This document shows, in pieces, positions 1-9,117 of a stretch of DNA of 29,783 bases. Below the pieces are notes generated by a model. That model was not told the origin of the DNA and made no database searches. It saw only the letters and a list, made by a program, of their open reading frames with translations. Every line of letters begins with the position of its first letter. Position 1 is the stretch's first letter. This DNA is from Mycobacterium sp. SMC-8. Lineage in GTDB: Bacteria; Actinomycetota; Actinomycetes; Mycobacteriales; Mycobacteriaceae. The stretch covers positions 1 through 29,783 of the forward strand of contig NZ_CP079866.1 of assembly GCF_025263565.1 (NCBI RefSeq). The letters are read 5' to 3'. Position numbers and translations under genes: made by a program.

Positions 1-1239
1 GTGTGCGACCACACCACCAATGCGCCCAGATCCGCGACCAAGTACGAATCCTGACCACCCTGCGTGACGGCGGATTCTTCGACCAGATCGCCGCCCTCGG
101 CGACCGCTACAACCCCGCCACCAATGCCACCGTCACCAGCACCCTCACCAACGTCCAAAACGCGGTCGCCACCCTGGACAAAGCGTTCAGCGCCCTCGGC
201 AACCCCGACGACCTGGCCGCCAACCTTCGCCGCCTCCAGGACGGAATCAGCCCGCTCGCCTCCGGCGCCCAGGCGCTCGCGACCGGTGTGCGCACCCTCG
301 CCGACAGCAACATCGAAATGCTCTCCGGCATGAGCCAAATCGCGACCCAACTGCAAAATCTCTGCACGCGCAGCCAAGGACTCCGACTCATCGAGCGGGT
401 TCTACCTGCCCACCAACGCCTTCGAGAACAGGCAATTCACCGACGTCGCCAAACAGTTTCCTCTCACCCGACGGCAAGACCGCGCGCTTCATGATCAAGG
501 AAACCAGCTACGACCCCTACAGCGTCGAAGCCATGGACCTCGCCAACCAGATCACCCACCACCGCCAGCACCGCACGACCCAACACCTCACTGGCAGAAG
601 CCACCGTCTCCGTCGCCGGCTTCCCCCGCCGTCAACTCCGACATCCAACGATTCCTCTGGGCAGACTTCGCACAGTTGGCCATCGCCACCACCCTCATCG
701 TCGGACTCATCCTGGTCCCTGCTGCTGCGCGCGCTCCTGGCACCGCTCTACCTGCCAGGGCACAGTCCTGCTCAGCATTACCTGGCCTCCCTCGGCATCG
801 GCGTCCTGGTCTTCCAATGGGGATTCGGCCAGGGAAATCGCCTGGCCCGTACCGCTATTGGCGTTCATCATTCTCGCCGCCGTCGGCGCCGACTACAACA
901 TGCTGCTTCGTCTCACGCCTGCGCGGAAGAATCCGGCCGAAACATCCGTGTCGGCGTCCTGCGCACCGTCGCCAACACACGACGGCGCCGTCATCACCTC
1001 AGCAGGTCTAATCTTCGCCGCCAGCATGTTCGGCCTCATGGTCGGCTCCGTCGCCATCATGATCCAAGCCGGCCTCATCATCGGCGCCCGGACTGCTACC
1101 TCGACACCTTCGTCGTACGCACCCTCACCGTGCCCGCCATCGCCACACTCCTACGGGCGAAGCCAGCTGGTGGCCCCAGCGACCCATTAACGACAACAAC
1201 CAGCCCTACCTTCAGAACCCAGCCGAAGCACACCCATGA
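1..1239 (+). pseudogene. mmpL: 3' half of mmpL (RND-family MmpL transporter), many frameshifts; continues from 29783
   Basis: MmpL proteins are inner-membrane RND transporters that move lipids or drugs using proton motive force. The coding sense jumps between all three plus frames but stays colinear with an MmpL C-terminal half: the periplasmic helical stretch (RILTTLRDGGFFDQIAALG from about 45; LADSNIEMLSGMSQIATQLQ about 298), FYLPTNAFENRQFTDVAKQF (about 400), then TM7-12 including ADFAQLAIATTLIVGLILV (about 661) and the second Asp-Tyr pair in AAVGADYNMLL (about 880). The C-terminus EASWWPQRPINDNNQPYLQN starts at 1159 and the gene stops at TGA 1237-1239. I count at least ten frame changes (near 8-20, 360, 463, 560, 627, 718, 760, 830, 905, 925), mostly one extra base, some in homopolymers such as the C-run at 623-627. 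This half joins the intact N-terminal half ending at 29783. Sequencing error at a contig end is as likely as true decay. Confidence 0.85.
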
Positions 1240-1318
1240 CGAAGAATTCGTTGCCATTCTCGCCCTACTGATCAGCGAGCCTGAGCCCTTCACGTCCCAC
1301 GCCGCGCATCACGTTGCG

Positions 1319-1455
1319 TGTCCCATTTCTAAAGAAGTGAGACGGCCCCACATGGCCCGCGCGTTGTGGTCACATCGCGCCAGGTCGCGGTGTCTCATTT
1401 CTTGTCTCGATGCACGGCGTGTCTCAGATCCTCGATGTCAGAGGACAATGAGACG
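1319..1455 (+). promoter_or_regulatory. Putative res site of the adjacent serine resolvase
   Basis: The gap in front of the resolvase holds several partly palindromic copies of a TGTCYCA motif. The best is an 11+2+11 dyad at 1320-1343 (GTCCCATTTCT, AA centre, AGAAGTGAGAC; 9 of 11 positions pair), a plausible crossover subsite. Further copies lie at 1391-1400 (TGTCTCATTT), and GTCTCA at 1421 pairs with TGAGAC at 1449-1454. Tn3-family res sites have three such subsites just upstream of the resolvase gene, as here. The function is inferred from sequence and position. The promoter for the resolvase probably lies within the site, which would give autoregulation. Confidence 0.6.
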
Positions 1456-1463
1456 GTAGCGGT

Positions 1464-2048
1464 GTGACAGCGATTCTCGGATACGCGCGGGTCAGCACCT
1501 TGGGCCAGGACCTCGATGCACAGCTCGCCGCGCTTACCGCCCAGGGCGTCGAATCCGGCCAAATCTTTACCGACAAGCTGTCGGGTGCGGTGAACACCGT
1601 TCGGCCGGGCCTGGCGGCCCTGCTGCATTACGCCCGCGAGGGCGACACTGTGGTGGTCACCGCCATCGATCGACTGGGCCGATCCGTCGCGGAAGTAACC
1701 CGCACCATCGCGGATCTGAGTGAGCGCCGAATTCTGTTACGCGCCTTACGTGAAGGTGTGGACACCGGCACACCAACAGGCCGTGCGGTGGCCACCATCA
1801 TGGCGACGCTGGCCGAGCTTGAACTCGAACTCGGCCGTGAGCGTCGCGCTGCCTCGCGCGACTCCCGGCGAGCCCGCCAACTGCCGGCTACCAAGCCGGC
1901 CAAATTGACCCCCGAACGACAAGAACAGCTGCGCCGCCTCGCCGGGACGGGCGAACCCGTACACGAACTTGCCCAAGCGTTCGGGGTGAGCCGGGCGACG
2001 GCCTACCGCTACCTGGCCAAACTCAGTTCTCAGTCAGGAATCGCGTGA
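1464..2048 (+). CDS. Serine recombinase, Tn3-type resolvase family
   Basis: 194-aa serine site-specific recombinase that probably resolves plasmid multimers or cointegrates at the upstream res-like site. The N-terminal catalytic domain begins GYARVST, giving the nucleophile Ser11 with Arg9, and carries the conserved AIDRLGRS segment (about residues 67-74) and the long E-helix leading into the arm. The C-terminus is a DNA-binding helix-turn-helix (VHELAQAFGVSRATAYRYL, about 167-185). Length is normal for resolvases and invertases. The GTG at 1464 is chosen because homology starts at the next few residues. The next gene overlaps the stop (TGATG), so the two are likely co-transcribed. A second, clearly different resolvase is at 21048, so this is not a duplication. 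Confidence 0.9.
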   Translation: MTAILGYARVSTLGQDLDAQLAALTAQGVESGQIFTDKLSGAVNTVRPGLAALLHYAREGDTVVVTAIDRLGRSVAEVTRTIADLSERRILLRALREGVDTGTPTGRAVATIMATLAELELELGRERRAASRDSRRARQLPATKPAKLTPERQEQLRRLAGTGEPVHELAQAFGVSRATAYRYLAKLSSQSGIA

Positions 2049-2696
2049 TGGCCGCCGAGGATTTGCATCCCTCCACTCACCTGCGGGCCGCAGCGTGGGT
2101 CCCCGATGACGTCGAAGATCGGCCGTGGGAGGAAGCCGTCGCCCTGGCCGCCGACTGGATTTGGGAACGCAGTCGCGAGGAGGAGCTAGCGCCGCTGCTG
2201 GTGAGCAACGCGCAAAACGCGGCGACCTTTGGTTATGCCGACCTCGACGAGATCGTCCGAGCGGGGGGTCACGCCACACCCCAGAGCCGTAGCCGACCCG
2301 ATCGCGGTCCGGTTCTGGCGTTCGTGCCAGACGAACGGTCGTTGCACTTCGCGATGGGCTTGGCTCGGGGCTATTCGCTTGCTGTCGTCGAGGGCTCCAC
2401 GCCCTTAGCCGAATGGGCTGCTGGCGCGGCCGCGATCAACCTGCTGACCGGGCAGGTCACTACGTCCCCAAGTCGACGATGATGTCCGCAAAGACCTTGA
2501 TTCCGTCATTTTCTACGGCGGTCGTAACGGCTGGACAGGGGCAGATGAAAAGGCGCAAGTGCGGCGGTTTCTAAGCGATCACATCAGCGGCGGTCGACTG
2601 ACTCCCGATCAGGCCGCTGCGTATGCCTTGTCGTCGCAATCGGTGTCCGACCGCGGAGCCAAGCGACTGCGCGAGCTGCTCAGCCGCAATCGGTGA
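2048..2696 (+). CDS. Hypothetical protein, split by a frameshift near 2470
   Basis: I do not recognise this family. The first frame (2048-2482) encodes a mostly helical, Trp- and acid-rich protein (RPWEEAVALAADWIWERSRE near residues 27-46) and stops early. From about 2469 another frame reads on without a break to TGA 2694-2696 with good protein character (DDVRKDLDSVIFYGG..., ending RLRELLSRNR). One base change near 2470 would give a single product of about 215 aa. The start overlaps the resolvase stop (GTG 2045 or ATG 2048), so the two form a small operon. Both halves share the codon bias of the resolvase, so the frameshift is recent or an error. No catalytic motif is evident. Confidence 0.55.
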
Positions 2697-2806
2697 TCAC
2701 CACGCTTCGAGTGCTTCTAAAATAGTCGTTTCAGGGACACATCCATAGCCCGCTGCACCCACCGCGCTGGTTCGGCGGTTTCCCACGCGGTTAACATCGC
2801 CTGCCT

Positions 2807-3049
2807 ATGGCGTCGTTGAATGTGCAGGAGGTCCGTGATGACCTGGACGGAGCGCTGGCCCGCGTCGGGCAAGGAGAATGCCTTCTGGTGATTGGAGATG
2901 ACGGCCAACCCATTGCCGAGCTGCGCTCGGTCAGGCGAGGACAGGCGGGGCGGCGGCGGCAAAGGCAGGTCCCCCCGCCACGCCACCCAGTCCTGGGAGC
3001 TGCCTTCCGCGACGGCACGACAGGAATTGAGGCTCTGCGCGACGACTAA
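2807..3049 (+). pseudogene. Phd/YefM-like antitoxin N-terminus fused to an 85-bp repeat
   Basis: The first ~43 residues (MASLNVQEVRDDLDGALARV..., then ECLLVIGDDGQPIAELRSV) look like the DNA-binding N-terminal domain of a Phd/YefM-type antitoxin, which represses its own operon. The normal toxin-binding tail is absent: at 2956 the frame enters a repeat that is also found at 3370-3454 and then stops (ending GIEALRDD). No toxin gene follows in the same direction. I infer a truncated antitoxin with a replaced C-terminus that could bind DNA but probably cannot neutralise a toxin. Start ATG 2807 is the first in-frame ATG, and the homology begins there. Confidence 0.5.
2956..3040. repeat. 85-bp direct repeat, copy 1
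   Basis: Runs from GCGGCAAAGGCAGGTCCCC to GGAATTGAGGCTCTGCGC. It differs from copy 2 at only two adjacent bases (CC here, GT there). Its left end abuts the truncated Phd-like antitoxin. The outer flanks of the two copies are unrelated. Confidence 0.85.
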
Positions 3050-3166
3050 CGTCGGACTCGCACGACTCGTCTTCCCAGGGAGTGACAGCCCCGCTGTCGC
3101 GCCTTGGCGTGACCGGCGTTCCATCCTCATCGGACATCCGGATGGTTCGGCGAGGCGTGTGAGTTG

Positions 3167-3334
3167 TCATACCGATCCTCCGCAATCCAGATTGTCGGAG
3201 ATCGTTGAAATGGCTTCTGGTATCGACGAAAAGGGAATGGCCGAGTGGAGCTGGTCAATCTCGTCACTAGATAAGTCACGACCTGCCCACGCGCAGAGCT
3301 GTTCGTAGGTCAGTGTGATTGATCTGTTGCTCAT
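3167..3334 (-). CDS. Small hypothetical protein
   Basis: A 55-aa protein starting MSNRSITLTYEQLCAWAGRD. It is acidic and amphipathic, with a TIS-rich C-terminal segment. The ATG at 3334 overlaps the stop of the chimeric VapC remnant (ATGA), so it would be read from the same minus-strand transcript. I do not recognise a family. It lies among toxin-antitoxin remnants and could be a leftover of one or a small independent gene. Codon use is less GC3-rich than in the neighbouring traA gene. Confidence 0.4.
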   Translation of the reverse strand: MSNRSITLTYEQLCAWAGRDLSSDEIDQLHSAIPFSSIPEAISTISDNLDCGGSV

Positions 3335-3492
3335 CTCAGGTCCACCTTCGGCGTACATCTTCGCGACAAGCGGCAAAGGCAGGTCCCCGTGCCACGCCAC
3401 CCAGTCCTGGGAGCTGCCTTCCGCGACGGCACGACAGGAATTGAGGCTCTGCGCAAAGCGGACACCACGTTGGTGTCCAGTAGGTAGGTCAC
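3331..3492 (-). pseudogene. VapC-type PIN toxin N-terminus fused to the 85-bp repeat
   Basis: From GTG 3492-3490 the minus strand reads VTYLLDTNVVSALR, the hallmark start of VapC PIN-domain ribonucleases, with the first catalytic Asp in LLDTN. Homology then ends exactly at 3454, where copy 2 of the 85-bp repeat begins, and the frame runs through the repeat to a TGA at 3331. The remaining acidic residues of the PIN active site are missing, so this should be inactive. The antitoxin-like gene at 3577-3774 lies upstream in the same orientation and may be its former partner. Confidence 0.65.
3370..3454. repeat. 85-bp direct repeat, copy 2
   Basis: Identical to 2956-3040 at 83 of 85 positions. Its right end marks the point where the minus-strand VapC homology stops. 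Confidence 0.85.
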
Positions 3493-3576
3493 AGCTCCGG
3501 GGGTGCGGGCGATCAGCGGGAGGCGCTCCGGCTCGACGTCGAAGTCGCTGTGAGGGCTGTCGTCGGCTAGGGCGTG

Positions 3577-3774
3577 TCAACGATGGTGATCTCTTCTTCT
3601 GACACCCCCGCGCGGGAGGATCGCGCGGGCGTTCCGTACCGCTCGGGCGACCTGCTGCTCTTCTTCGGAGTCATACGGGTAGGCGGGGTTGTCTATCACT
3701 GCCGCTGCATAGGCGGCGTCGAGGTCGTCGTCAGCTTCGTCGCTGCCTGACGAGTCCGGCGAGCTGGTGGCCAC
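3577..3774 (-). CDS. Possible antitoxin of the broken VapBC pair
   Basis: A 65-aa very acidic protein (SSGSDEADDDLDAAYAAAV, then DSEEEQQVARAVRNARAIL) that ends in a basic RRRDHHR tail. Its position 85 bp upstream of the VapC fragment on the same strand, its size and its charge fit a VapB-like antitoxin or antitoxin fragment, but there is no clear DNA-binding domain. The basic tail may be out of frame: another frame downstream (DSPHSDFDVEPERLPL before the VapC start) looks like coding sequence, so a frameshift near 3580 is possible. Confidence 0.4.
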   Translation of the reverse strand: MATSSPDSSGSDEADDDLDAAYAAAVIDNPAYPYDSEEEQQVARAVRNARAILPRGGVRRRDHHR

Positions 3775-3836
3775 ACGGACGAGCGTAGCGAGCCCGTCCC
3801 GACAACGAACGGTTCTAGGAAGCGGTGGTTTTTGGA

Positions 3837-6800
3837 TCAGATGTCCAGGCCGTAGTCGTTGTCGAGGTCTCGTCCGCGGTCGCGGTGACGCTCGGTGACG
3901 TCGCGGATGCGGGTGAGTTGGTGCCAGCCGCGTTGGTGGGTGGCACGGTGGCGGTCGATGTCGGCGGCTAGTTCGGGGTCGGCGATGGTGAGTGCTGCGG
4001 CGCGGGCGGCGGGGTCGATGTCGTGGTGGTGAGCAGCCCAGGGGAGGTTGAGTCCGTCGAGGAGCCGACGCGAGGGGCCGGGTTGGTCGTCGTCAACGAG
4101 CAGCAGCCGGGCGTGATGGGCGGCGGCGTGCTGGGCGATGCGGGCCAGGTCGGTGGGGCGCGCGGCTGCGGCGTTGTCGATGATGAGGACTGCGTCGCGG
4201 GGCATCGGGGTGGTGGTGAGCCGTTTGGGGTTGTAGGGGACGACCATCCATCCCCGCTCTGTGTATGGCGGCTCGGGTGTGGGGGAGACGACCACGACGG
4301 CGCGGTCGCGGGCCTTGGCGGCGGTGTGGGTGTCGGTGATGAGTTGGTCGAGGTCCTCCCGGTTGCGGGAGTGGGCCGTGGTGACCGCGTGGGCGTAGGG
4401 CACCGCCAGCGGTCCGGCGGGCAGGGGTCGCCGCCGTGGCGGCCAGCCACAGCGAGGATGTCGGCCAGGGCGCGATCGGCGGTCTGCTTTGCTGCGCGGT
4501 GGCGGTTGTCAGCGGTGCGGCCGCGGTCGTGCCGGTGGGCCCGCCGTAGGTCAGTGACGACGCGCCGGTGGTGGTCGAGGTGGTCGGTAACCTCGGCGGG
4601 CAGCTGGGTGTGTTCGGCTGCGGCAGCGGCGGTTTCGGCGATGGTGGCCGAGGTCGCGGTCGCGTCCGAGGATGGTTCGCAGCGCGGCGGCGGCCTGCGG
4701 CGGTGGTGCCGCGCACGCGGGTATGGGTGTCGATATCGGTGGTGGTGGGTGCGTGTTCGTGGTCGCGTTCTCCGGTGGGCTGCTCGTAGAGGTAGACGTT
4801 GTTGGTGTGGCGGCCGCGGGTCATGGCGACGTAGGCGGTGCGCCGGTTGGCCAGCCGTGAGGCCACGCCAAGTAGTGCGTGGGTGGTGTCGGCGGTGGCT
4901 CCTTGGGCTACGTGCACGGTGAGCACGTAGCCCAGGTGCACGTGCTTGCGCGAGGTACTCACCGCTGAACACGGCGATGGCATCGTCGCCGATGCGGCGG
5001 GCCGCGAGCCGGTTGTTGTCGGGGTCGACCTCGTCGAGGACTTCCCAGCGGTTGCCGTTGCGGACCGGGGCGGGATCGGGTTGGCCGGCGCGGGCCGTGG
5101 GCGGATAGCGATGGTGGGGTCGCTGTCGCGGGTGACGATGAGGTCGCCGGCGGCGATGCGGTGCTGGCGCGCGGCGGCGACAGTGGGGGCATCCGGGTCG
5201 ATGCGGTCGCGGTGGATGCGTTCGTTGAGTGGGTCGGCGACTTCCCAGCGATCGGCGATCAGCAGGGCGTCGCGGCCGGCGTCGAGATCGGCGCGCCAAG
5301 CGGCCAGGGCGTCATCGGCCATGGTGACTTCGTCACCGACGTTGAGTCGGCCGCTGCGGCGATACCAGCCCACGGCGCGGCGCACCGCGGCGGCGCCGCC
5401 GTGCCGTACCGCCAGGGAGGCGGATCGTTCGTCGGGGTCGCGCATCCGCCACACCTCGGACAGGTGTTGTGCCCAGGGCAGGTCGGTGCAGAGTTGTTCG
5501 AAAGTGCCGGCGCGTGCTTTGACCGGTTCGAGCTGGCGGGCATCACCGACCGGAACAATTTTGACCCCGGCCTCGGTGGTCGCGGTCAACAACTCGCGCA
5601 GCTGCTGGGTGCCGACCATGCCCGCCTCGTCAACGACCACGAGGGTGGGTGCGGCAGTCAGCTGTAGGGTGCCGCGGCGGTGGCGCTCCAGTGCCGCCGC
5701 GATCGTCATGCCCGCGCCGCCGGCGTCCTCACTCATCGCCTGATCGACGGCGCGGTGGGTAGGCGCGAGCACCAGCACATCGCCGCCGGTGCGGCGCATC
5801 GCCGCCCGCAGCGCTTTGAGGCTGTGCGTCTTGCCCGCGCCGGCGGGCGCGGACAGCGGCTGGATCAACCACGGCGAGGTGGCGATGTTGGTGATGGCCG
5901 CACGCTGATCCGGCGACAGCGCGGCGGTGTCATCACGGCGGATGGGGATCACCGCGCGCTGCGATCGGGCCGGGGTCAAATCGATGATGGCGCGTTCCTC
6001 GGCGAGCAGCTCGGCGGCGGTGTAGCGCACCGATCCCTCCCGCTGATGCGGCGCACGCTCGGCGGTCACCGCAATCAAAACCTCGTCGGCCAGCGTCTCC
6101 ACCAGCTCGCGCGGCGACACGCCAGCCGTGGCGGCGGCGCCCACTGGCAGCCGGGCTGCGATGGCCTCGATGAGATCGGCGCGGGTGAACGTCGCCGCCG
6201 TATGGATGCCCGCGACCGCCTGGCGCGCCACCTCCCGCACATCCACCCCGGCCGCGGCCCGACGCATCTCGCGGGCCTGCCGCTGCGCCTCGGCATCGAT
6301 GCCGAAGCCGCGCGGATCGGCCGCCCAGCCGGCCCGCAACTGCGCCCGCGACAGACTCTCGGGCTTACGCGGGCGGGTCGCTTTCTGCGCCACGCCAAGC
6401 TGCGCCGCGGTCGGCTCCTCGTCGGCCAGCACAAGGTTGCCGCGCGCCCAGTCCTCGAGCTGGCTGGAACGCTGCGAGAACGCTTTGATGGTGGCGCGGT
6501 CAACGCCCGCCACTTCCGCCATGCCGGTGTCGGGATCGATCGGACCCCATTCCAGGGCAATCGAGTTGATCAAGTGCGACCGCAACGACGCTTGATAGAT
6601 CATCCCGGCGGCGCGCGCTTCGTGGAACAGCGACGTGCCATCCAGCGACACCAGCCGGCCATCGGCGCGGGCTTGCCGGTTGGGCACGATCACGTGCGTA
6701 TGCAGGTGTGGATCACCCGCGCGTGAGGTCTCGTGCTGAAACGCCGCGGCCACGATCCCGGCAGCCGCACAAGATCCTTGCGGCCAGTGTGCGGATTGTG

Positions 6801-7268
6801 CGTGCGCGTGTAACCGGCATGCGCGGCGAGATACTTCATCGCCTCGCCGATGGCGTAGGCGTGCGCATCAGCGACCGCCTTGTCGGTCACATCGTCACCG
6901 AGCGCACGCAACAACGACATCGATTTCGGCGCGCAAAACGTCAAATCGAACCCGTGCACCGACCCCTCACGGAAGGCCCGGCCAACCTCACCGCAGGGCG
7001 CCACCCCGTCGTCGAGCCACCGGGTTACCACGTCCAGATCGGCGTCGCCGCCGAGCGCCTCGACACGCGTCAACCCGACCAGTTCGGCGGCGCGCTGCGC
7101 GTCCTCACCGACCACCAACCATGTCGGCAACCGGGTCTCCGACTCGCTGTAGTACTCGCCGAGGCCGCCGTTTCGAGCACGATCATCACGCGCCGCAGCC
7201 GTCGCCTCACGGGCGGTGTCGACGTAATACGACACCGACCAGCGGCCCAGCTTCGCGATCGTCAGCAC
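3837..7268 (-). CDS. traA: TraA conjugative relaxase/helicase (MobF, TrwC-TraI type), several frameshifts
   Basis: This protein would nick one strand at oriT, stay covalently bound to it and unwind the plasmid for transfer. The N-terminus ([19 protein letters not shown] from GTG 7268) is a TrwC relaxase domain. The three-histidine metal motif is in [19 protein letters not shown] (about 6680-6735). A RecD2/TraI-like helicase follows with Walker A APAGAGKT (about 5840) and Walker B VVVDEAGM (about 5630), then [17 protein letters not shown] and [18 protein letters not shown] near 4780-4930. Coding sense changes frame near 6757, 5090, 4960, 4680 and 4400; every segment is otherwise open and colinear, giving about 1,140 residues when joined. 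A GGAGG lies about 11 bases before the chosen GTG. No coupling protein or type IV secretion genes are in the window, so the plasmid is at most mobilisable on this evidence. Confidence 0.85.
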
Positions 7269-7635
7269 CCGCGCCCAACACCTCCCAACCCGGCCACCCA
7301 CGGGCCAGGGAGCTCGCCGCCAGGCGCGCTCCCGCCTATGATCGCACAACTTGTGCAAATGTGCCATGGTGTTGAGGCGCTGGGACAAGGTGAGCACTGT
7401 GGGGCCTGAACTGGTGTGGGGCGGTGGGGGTATCGAAGGGAAATGGGCTGGCTGTGGGTGAGCAGAGGAGAAGGTGGGGTTGACAACAACGAGGTATCGG
7501 GCGGGGCGAAGAGACAGGAGAAGGAATCAAGTAGCGCTGCGGAGTGGTGAAGAAGAAACACACGCGGGCGCGCCCGGTGTCACCGCCCGAAACTTAGGCA
7601 CACTAGTTAGGTTGGCTTGAAAAGTGCGGGAGCAG
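7269..7635. other. Gene-free region between traA and rep; candidate oriT/ori area
   Basis: No convincing gene. From about 7400 to 7560 the plus strand is strongly purine-rich (runs of GA, GGA, GAA). Two overlapping palindromes follow: CGGGCGCGCCCG at 7565-7576 and CGGTGTCACCG at 7575-7585. Next comes a short AT-richer stretch with TTAGG twice (7593-7612). MobF-type origins of transfer usually lie next to the relaxase gene, so this is the best place for oriT or part of the replication origin. That assignment is inference; no known nic sequence was recognised. Confidence 0.35.
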
Positions 7636-9027
7636 TTAGCGCGCCGTTTCGGAACCGCTGGGCGCGTCGTCGTCGACGAGGCGATCGAGGTGACGGAAGA
7701 AGGCCTCGGCGTCGGCGTGCTCGGTGCACTCCTCGCGCCGCCAGCGCCGCACCGCAGCTGACCGAGTAATAGCCTGCTCGGGTTCGTTGGGAAGGGCGGC
7801 GCCATGGGCTCGACGATAGACCGTCGCGCGTGTGCGTCTGAACGCGCGCACGGAGTGCGCGCAGGGCGGGTGCGTTGTGTGCGTTCGGTGAGCACCTGGC
7901 GGATGTGTTCGCGGGCGGCGGCGATGCGTGCCTGCGCTGCGTCGGTGAGCGTCGCCCTGGCCGGCGTCTGGTCGATGCGGGTGGCGGCGTAGCCGCCACC
8001 TCGGCGGTGCTGGTGGTGTGGTCCAGGTGAGCCGGCGTAGACGGCTGGACAGAAATGCGCCGGGACTGGTGATCTCGTCGGGCCAGTTCCAACCGCGGGT
8101 TCGCATGTCGGCGTCCAAGGCATCGGTGATTGCGCGTGCCGACCACAGCGCCGGGTCGATGCCCGCGGCGGTAAGCGCGTCGCAGATAGCGCCGATGTGG
8201 CCGCGGCCCAGACCGTGGGTACACGCGACCAGTTCGGCGGCGAGCCGCTGGGCGGCAAGTGGTCGCGGCGTGGTGCGCCAGTGCCGCGCTGGATTGGGTT
8301 TTTGTTGGGGACTATTGGCGGCGTGTGCGCGTGCGCGCACGCTTGGTGAGTTGCTCCCTACGGGAGATAAAAGACCATCACCGCCTGACGGCGGTAGGTG
8401 GAAATCGTGCACAGGCTGATCGTCGGCCGGCCGGGGGTCCCGGCGCGACACCAGGTGGTACACCGAGGGGCGCCGGCCCACGCTGGGGGTGGTTGGCGAG
8501 CCGTGGCCGCGCTGTGCCTCCACGGCCCAGCGCGACACTCGCAGCACCCGCCACGCCGCGGTCACCGTGCGCACGTCACAGCCCACTGTGTCGGCGATGG
8601 TGGCGCGAGTGACCGCCACGTGGCGGCCGGTGGCGTGATCGGCGTGCTCGGCCATCACCGCCGCGATCGCCAACAACGTGGCCGCGGTCATCGACACCCG
8701 CTGCTCCGCGCACAGCTGGGCCAGCGCCGGTGACTGCGCCCACCGCCGCAGACCGTCCAACCATGACGCGCGACTCGTCCACATGGGCGCGCGATGTCCG
8801 ACCGCGCTCGCGCCCGCGCGCAGCACCCAGTCCCGCCGACCCTGCGCCGTCTGGGCGCGCTCGACGTGCGGGCTGTGCGCGGCATGGACCGCCCCGCCGA
8901 GCGGCGTCGGTGAAGAACACGCCCGATGAGTCGGTCGGGCGGTGAGAAGATCACGATTCGCGCACTTGCTGCGCGGCGTATCTGGTACTGCGGGCAGGCG
9001 TGCGCTACCGTGAGACGAGTCCAGCAA
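7636..9027 (-). CDS. rep: Plasmid replication initiator (Rep), with a compensated frameshift
   Basis: A 463-aa protein of the type found as replication initiator on actinobacterial plasmids. The middle holds a winged-helix-like segment (VAVTRATIADTVGCDVRTVT, about residues 140-160), then SVYHLVSRR. Near the centre comes the family-typical LAAELVACTHGLGRGHIGAI followed by TRGWNWPDEITSPGAFLSSRLRR. Between about 8010 and 7850 this frame turns into Arg/His/Pro-rich nonsense, while another minus frame reads RIDQTPARATLTDAAQARIA and REHIRQVLTERTQRT. One insertion and one deletion would restore a continuous C-terminal region ending DDDAPSGSETAR. The start is uncertain: 9027 is the longest ATG, and recognisable homology begins around 8850 (RRDWVLRAGASAVGHRAPMW). 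Assignment rests on family resemblance and on the lack of any other Rep candidate. Confidence 0.7.
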   Translation of the reverse strand: MLDSSHGSARLPAVPDTPRSKCANRDLLTARPTHRACSSPTPLGGAVHAAHSPHVERAQTAQGRRDWVLRAGASAVGHRAPMWTSRASWLDGLRRWAQSPALAQLCAEQRVSMTAATLLAIAAVMAEHADHATGRHVAVTRATIADTVGCDVRTVTAAWRVLRVSRWAVEAQRGHGSPTTPSVGRRPSVYHLVSRRDPRPADDQPVHDFHLPPSGGDGLLSPVGSNSPSVRARAHAANSPQQKPNPARHWRTTPRPLAAQRLAAELVACTHGLGRGHIGAICDALTAAGIDPALWSARAITDALDADMRTRGWNWPDEITSPGAFLSSRLRRLTWTTPPAPPRWRLRRHPHRPDAGQGDAHRRSAGTHRRRPRTHPPGAHRTHTTHPPCAHSVRAFRRTRATVYRRAHGAALPNEPEQAITRSAAVRRWRREECTEHADAEAFFRHLDRLVDDDAPSGSETAR

Positions 9028-9034
9028 GACACGT

Positions 9035-9117
9035 CCCTTTCAGGGGCAACGGGTGCGGACCCGGACCTGAGTTGGCGCTCAGGTCAGTACCTCAGACAAG
9101 GCCCCTACGGGGGCCTT
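9035..9117. ncRNA. Row of four hairpins upstream of rep; candidate control RNA or leader
   Basis: Four stem-loops lie nearly end to end: 9035-9045 (CCCT/AGGG), 9050-9063 (CGGGT/ACCCG), 9064-9085 (8-bp stem GACCTGAG/CTCAGGTC) and 9098-9117 (AAGGCCCC/GGGGCCTT closing a TACG loop, a stable UNCG-type tetraloop on the plus strand). A TAnnnT hexamer (TACCGT, 9007-9012) stands 20-odd bases before the first stem on the plus strand. The block sits between the duplicated-domain gene and rep. It could be a plus-strand RNA antisense to the rep leader, the structured leader of rep itself, or a terminator. There is no T-run after the last stem. Confidence 0.4.

Noticed and set aside
2956..3454. CRISPR array suggested by the 85-bp repeats
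   Set aside because: Only two long copies 414 bp apart, with no regular short repeats or spacers and no cas genes.
4023..6726. Plus-strand open frames of 265-348 codons across traA
   Set aside because: They mirror the relaxase-helicase gene, whose catalytic motifs are all on the minus strand; the plus-strand products have no domains.
5680..7409. Plus-strand frames opposite the TraA N-terminus
   Set aside because: The minus strand has the HxxxR...HLHTH relaxase motif; the plus frames are His/Arg-rich antisense.
7479..7500. TTGACA followed by TATCGG as a promoter
   Set aside because: The spacing between the two hexamers is only about 11 bases, too short for a sigma-70-type promoter.
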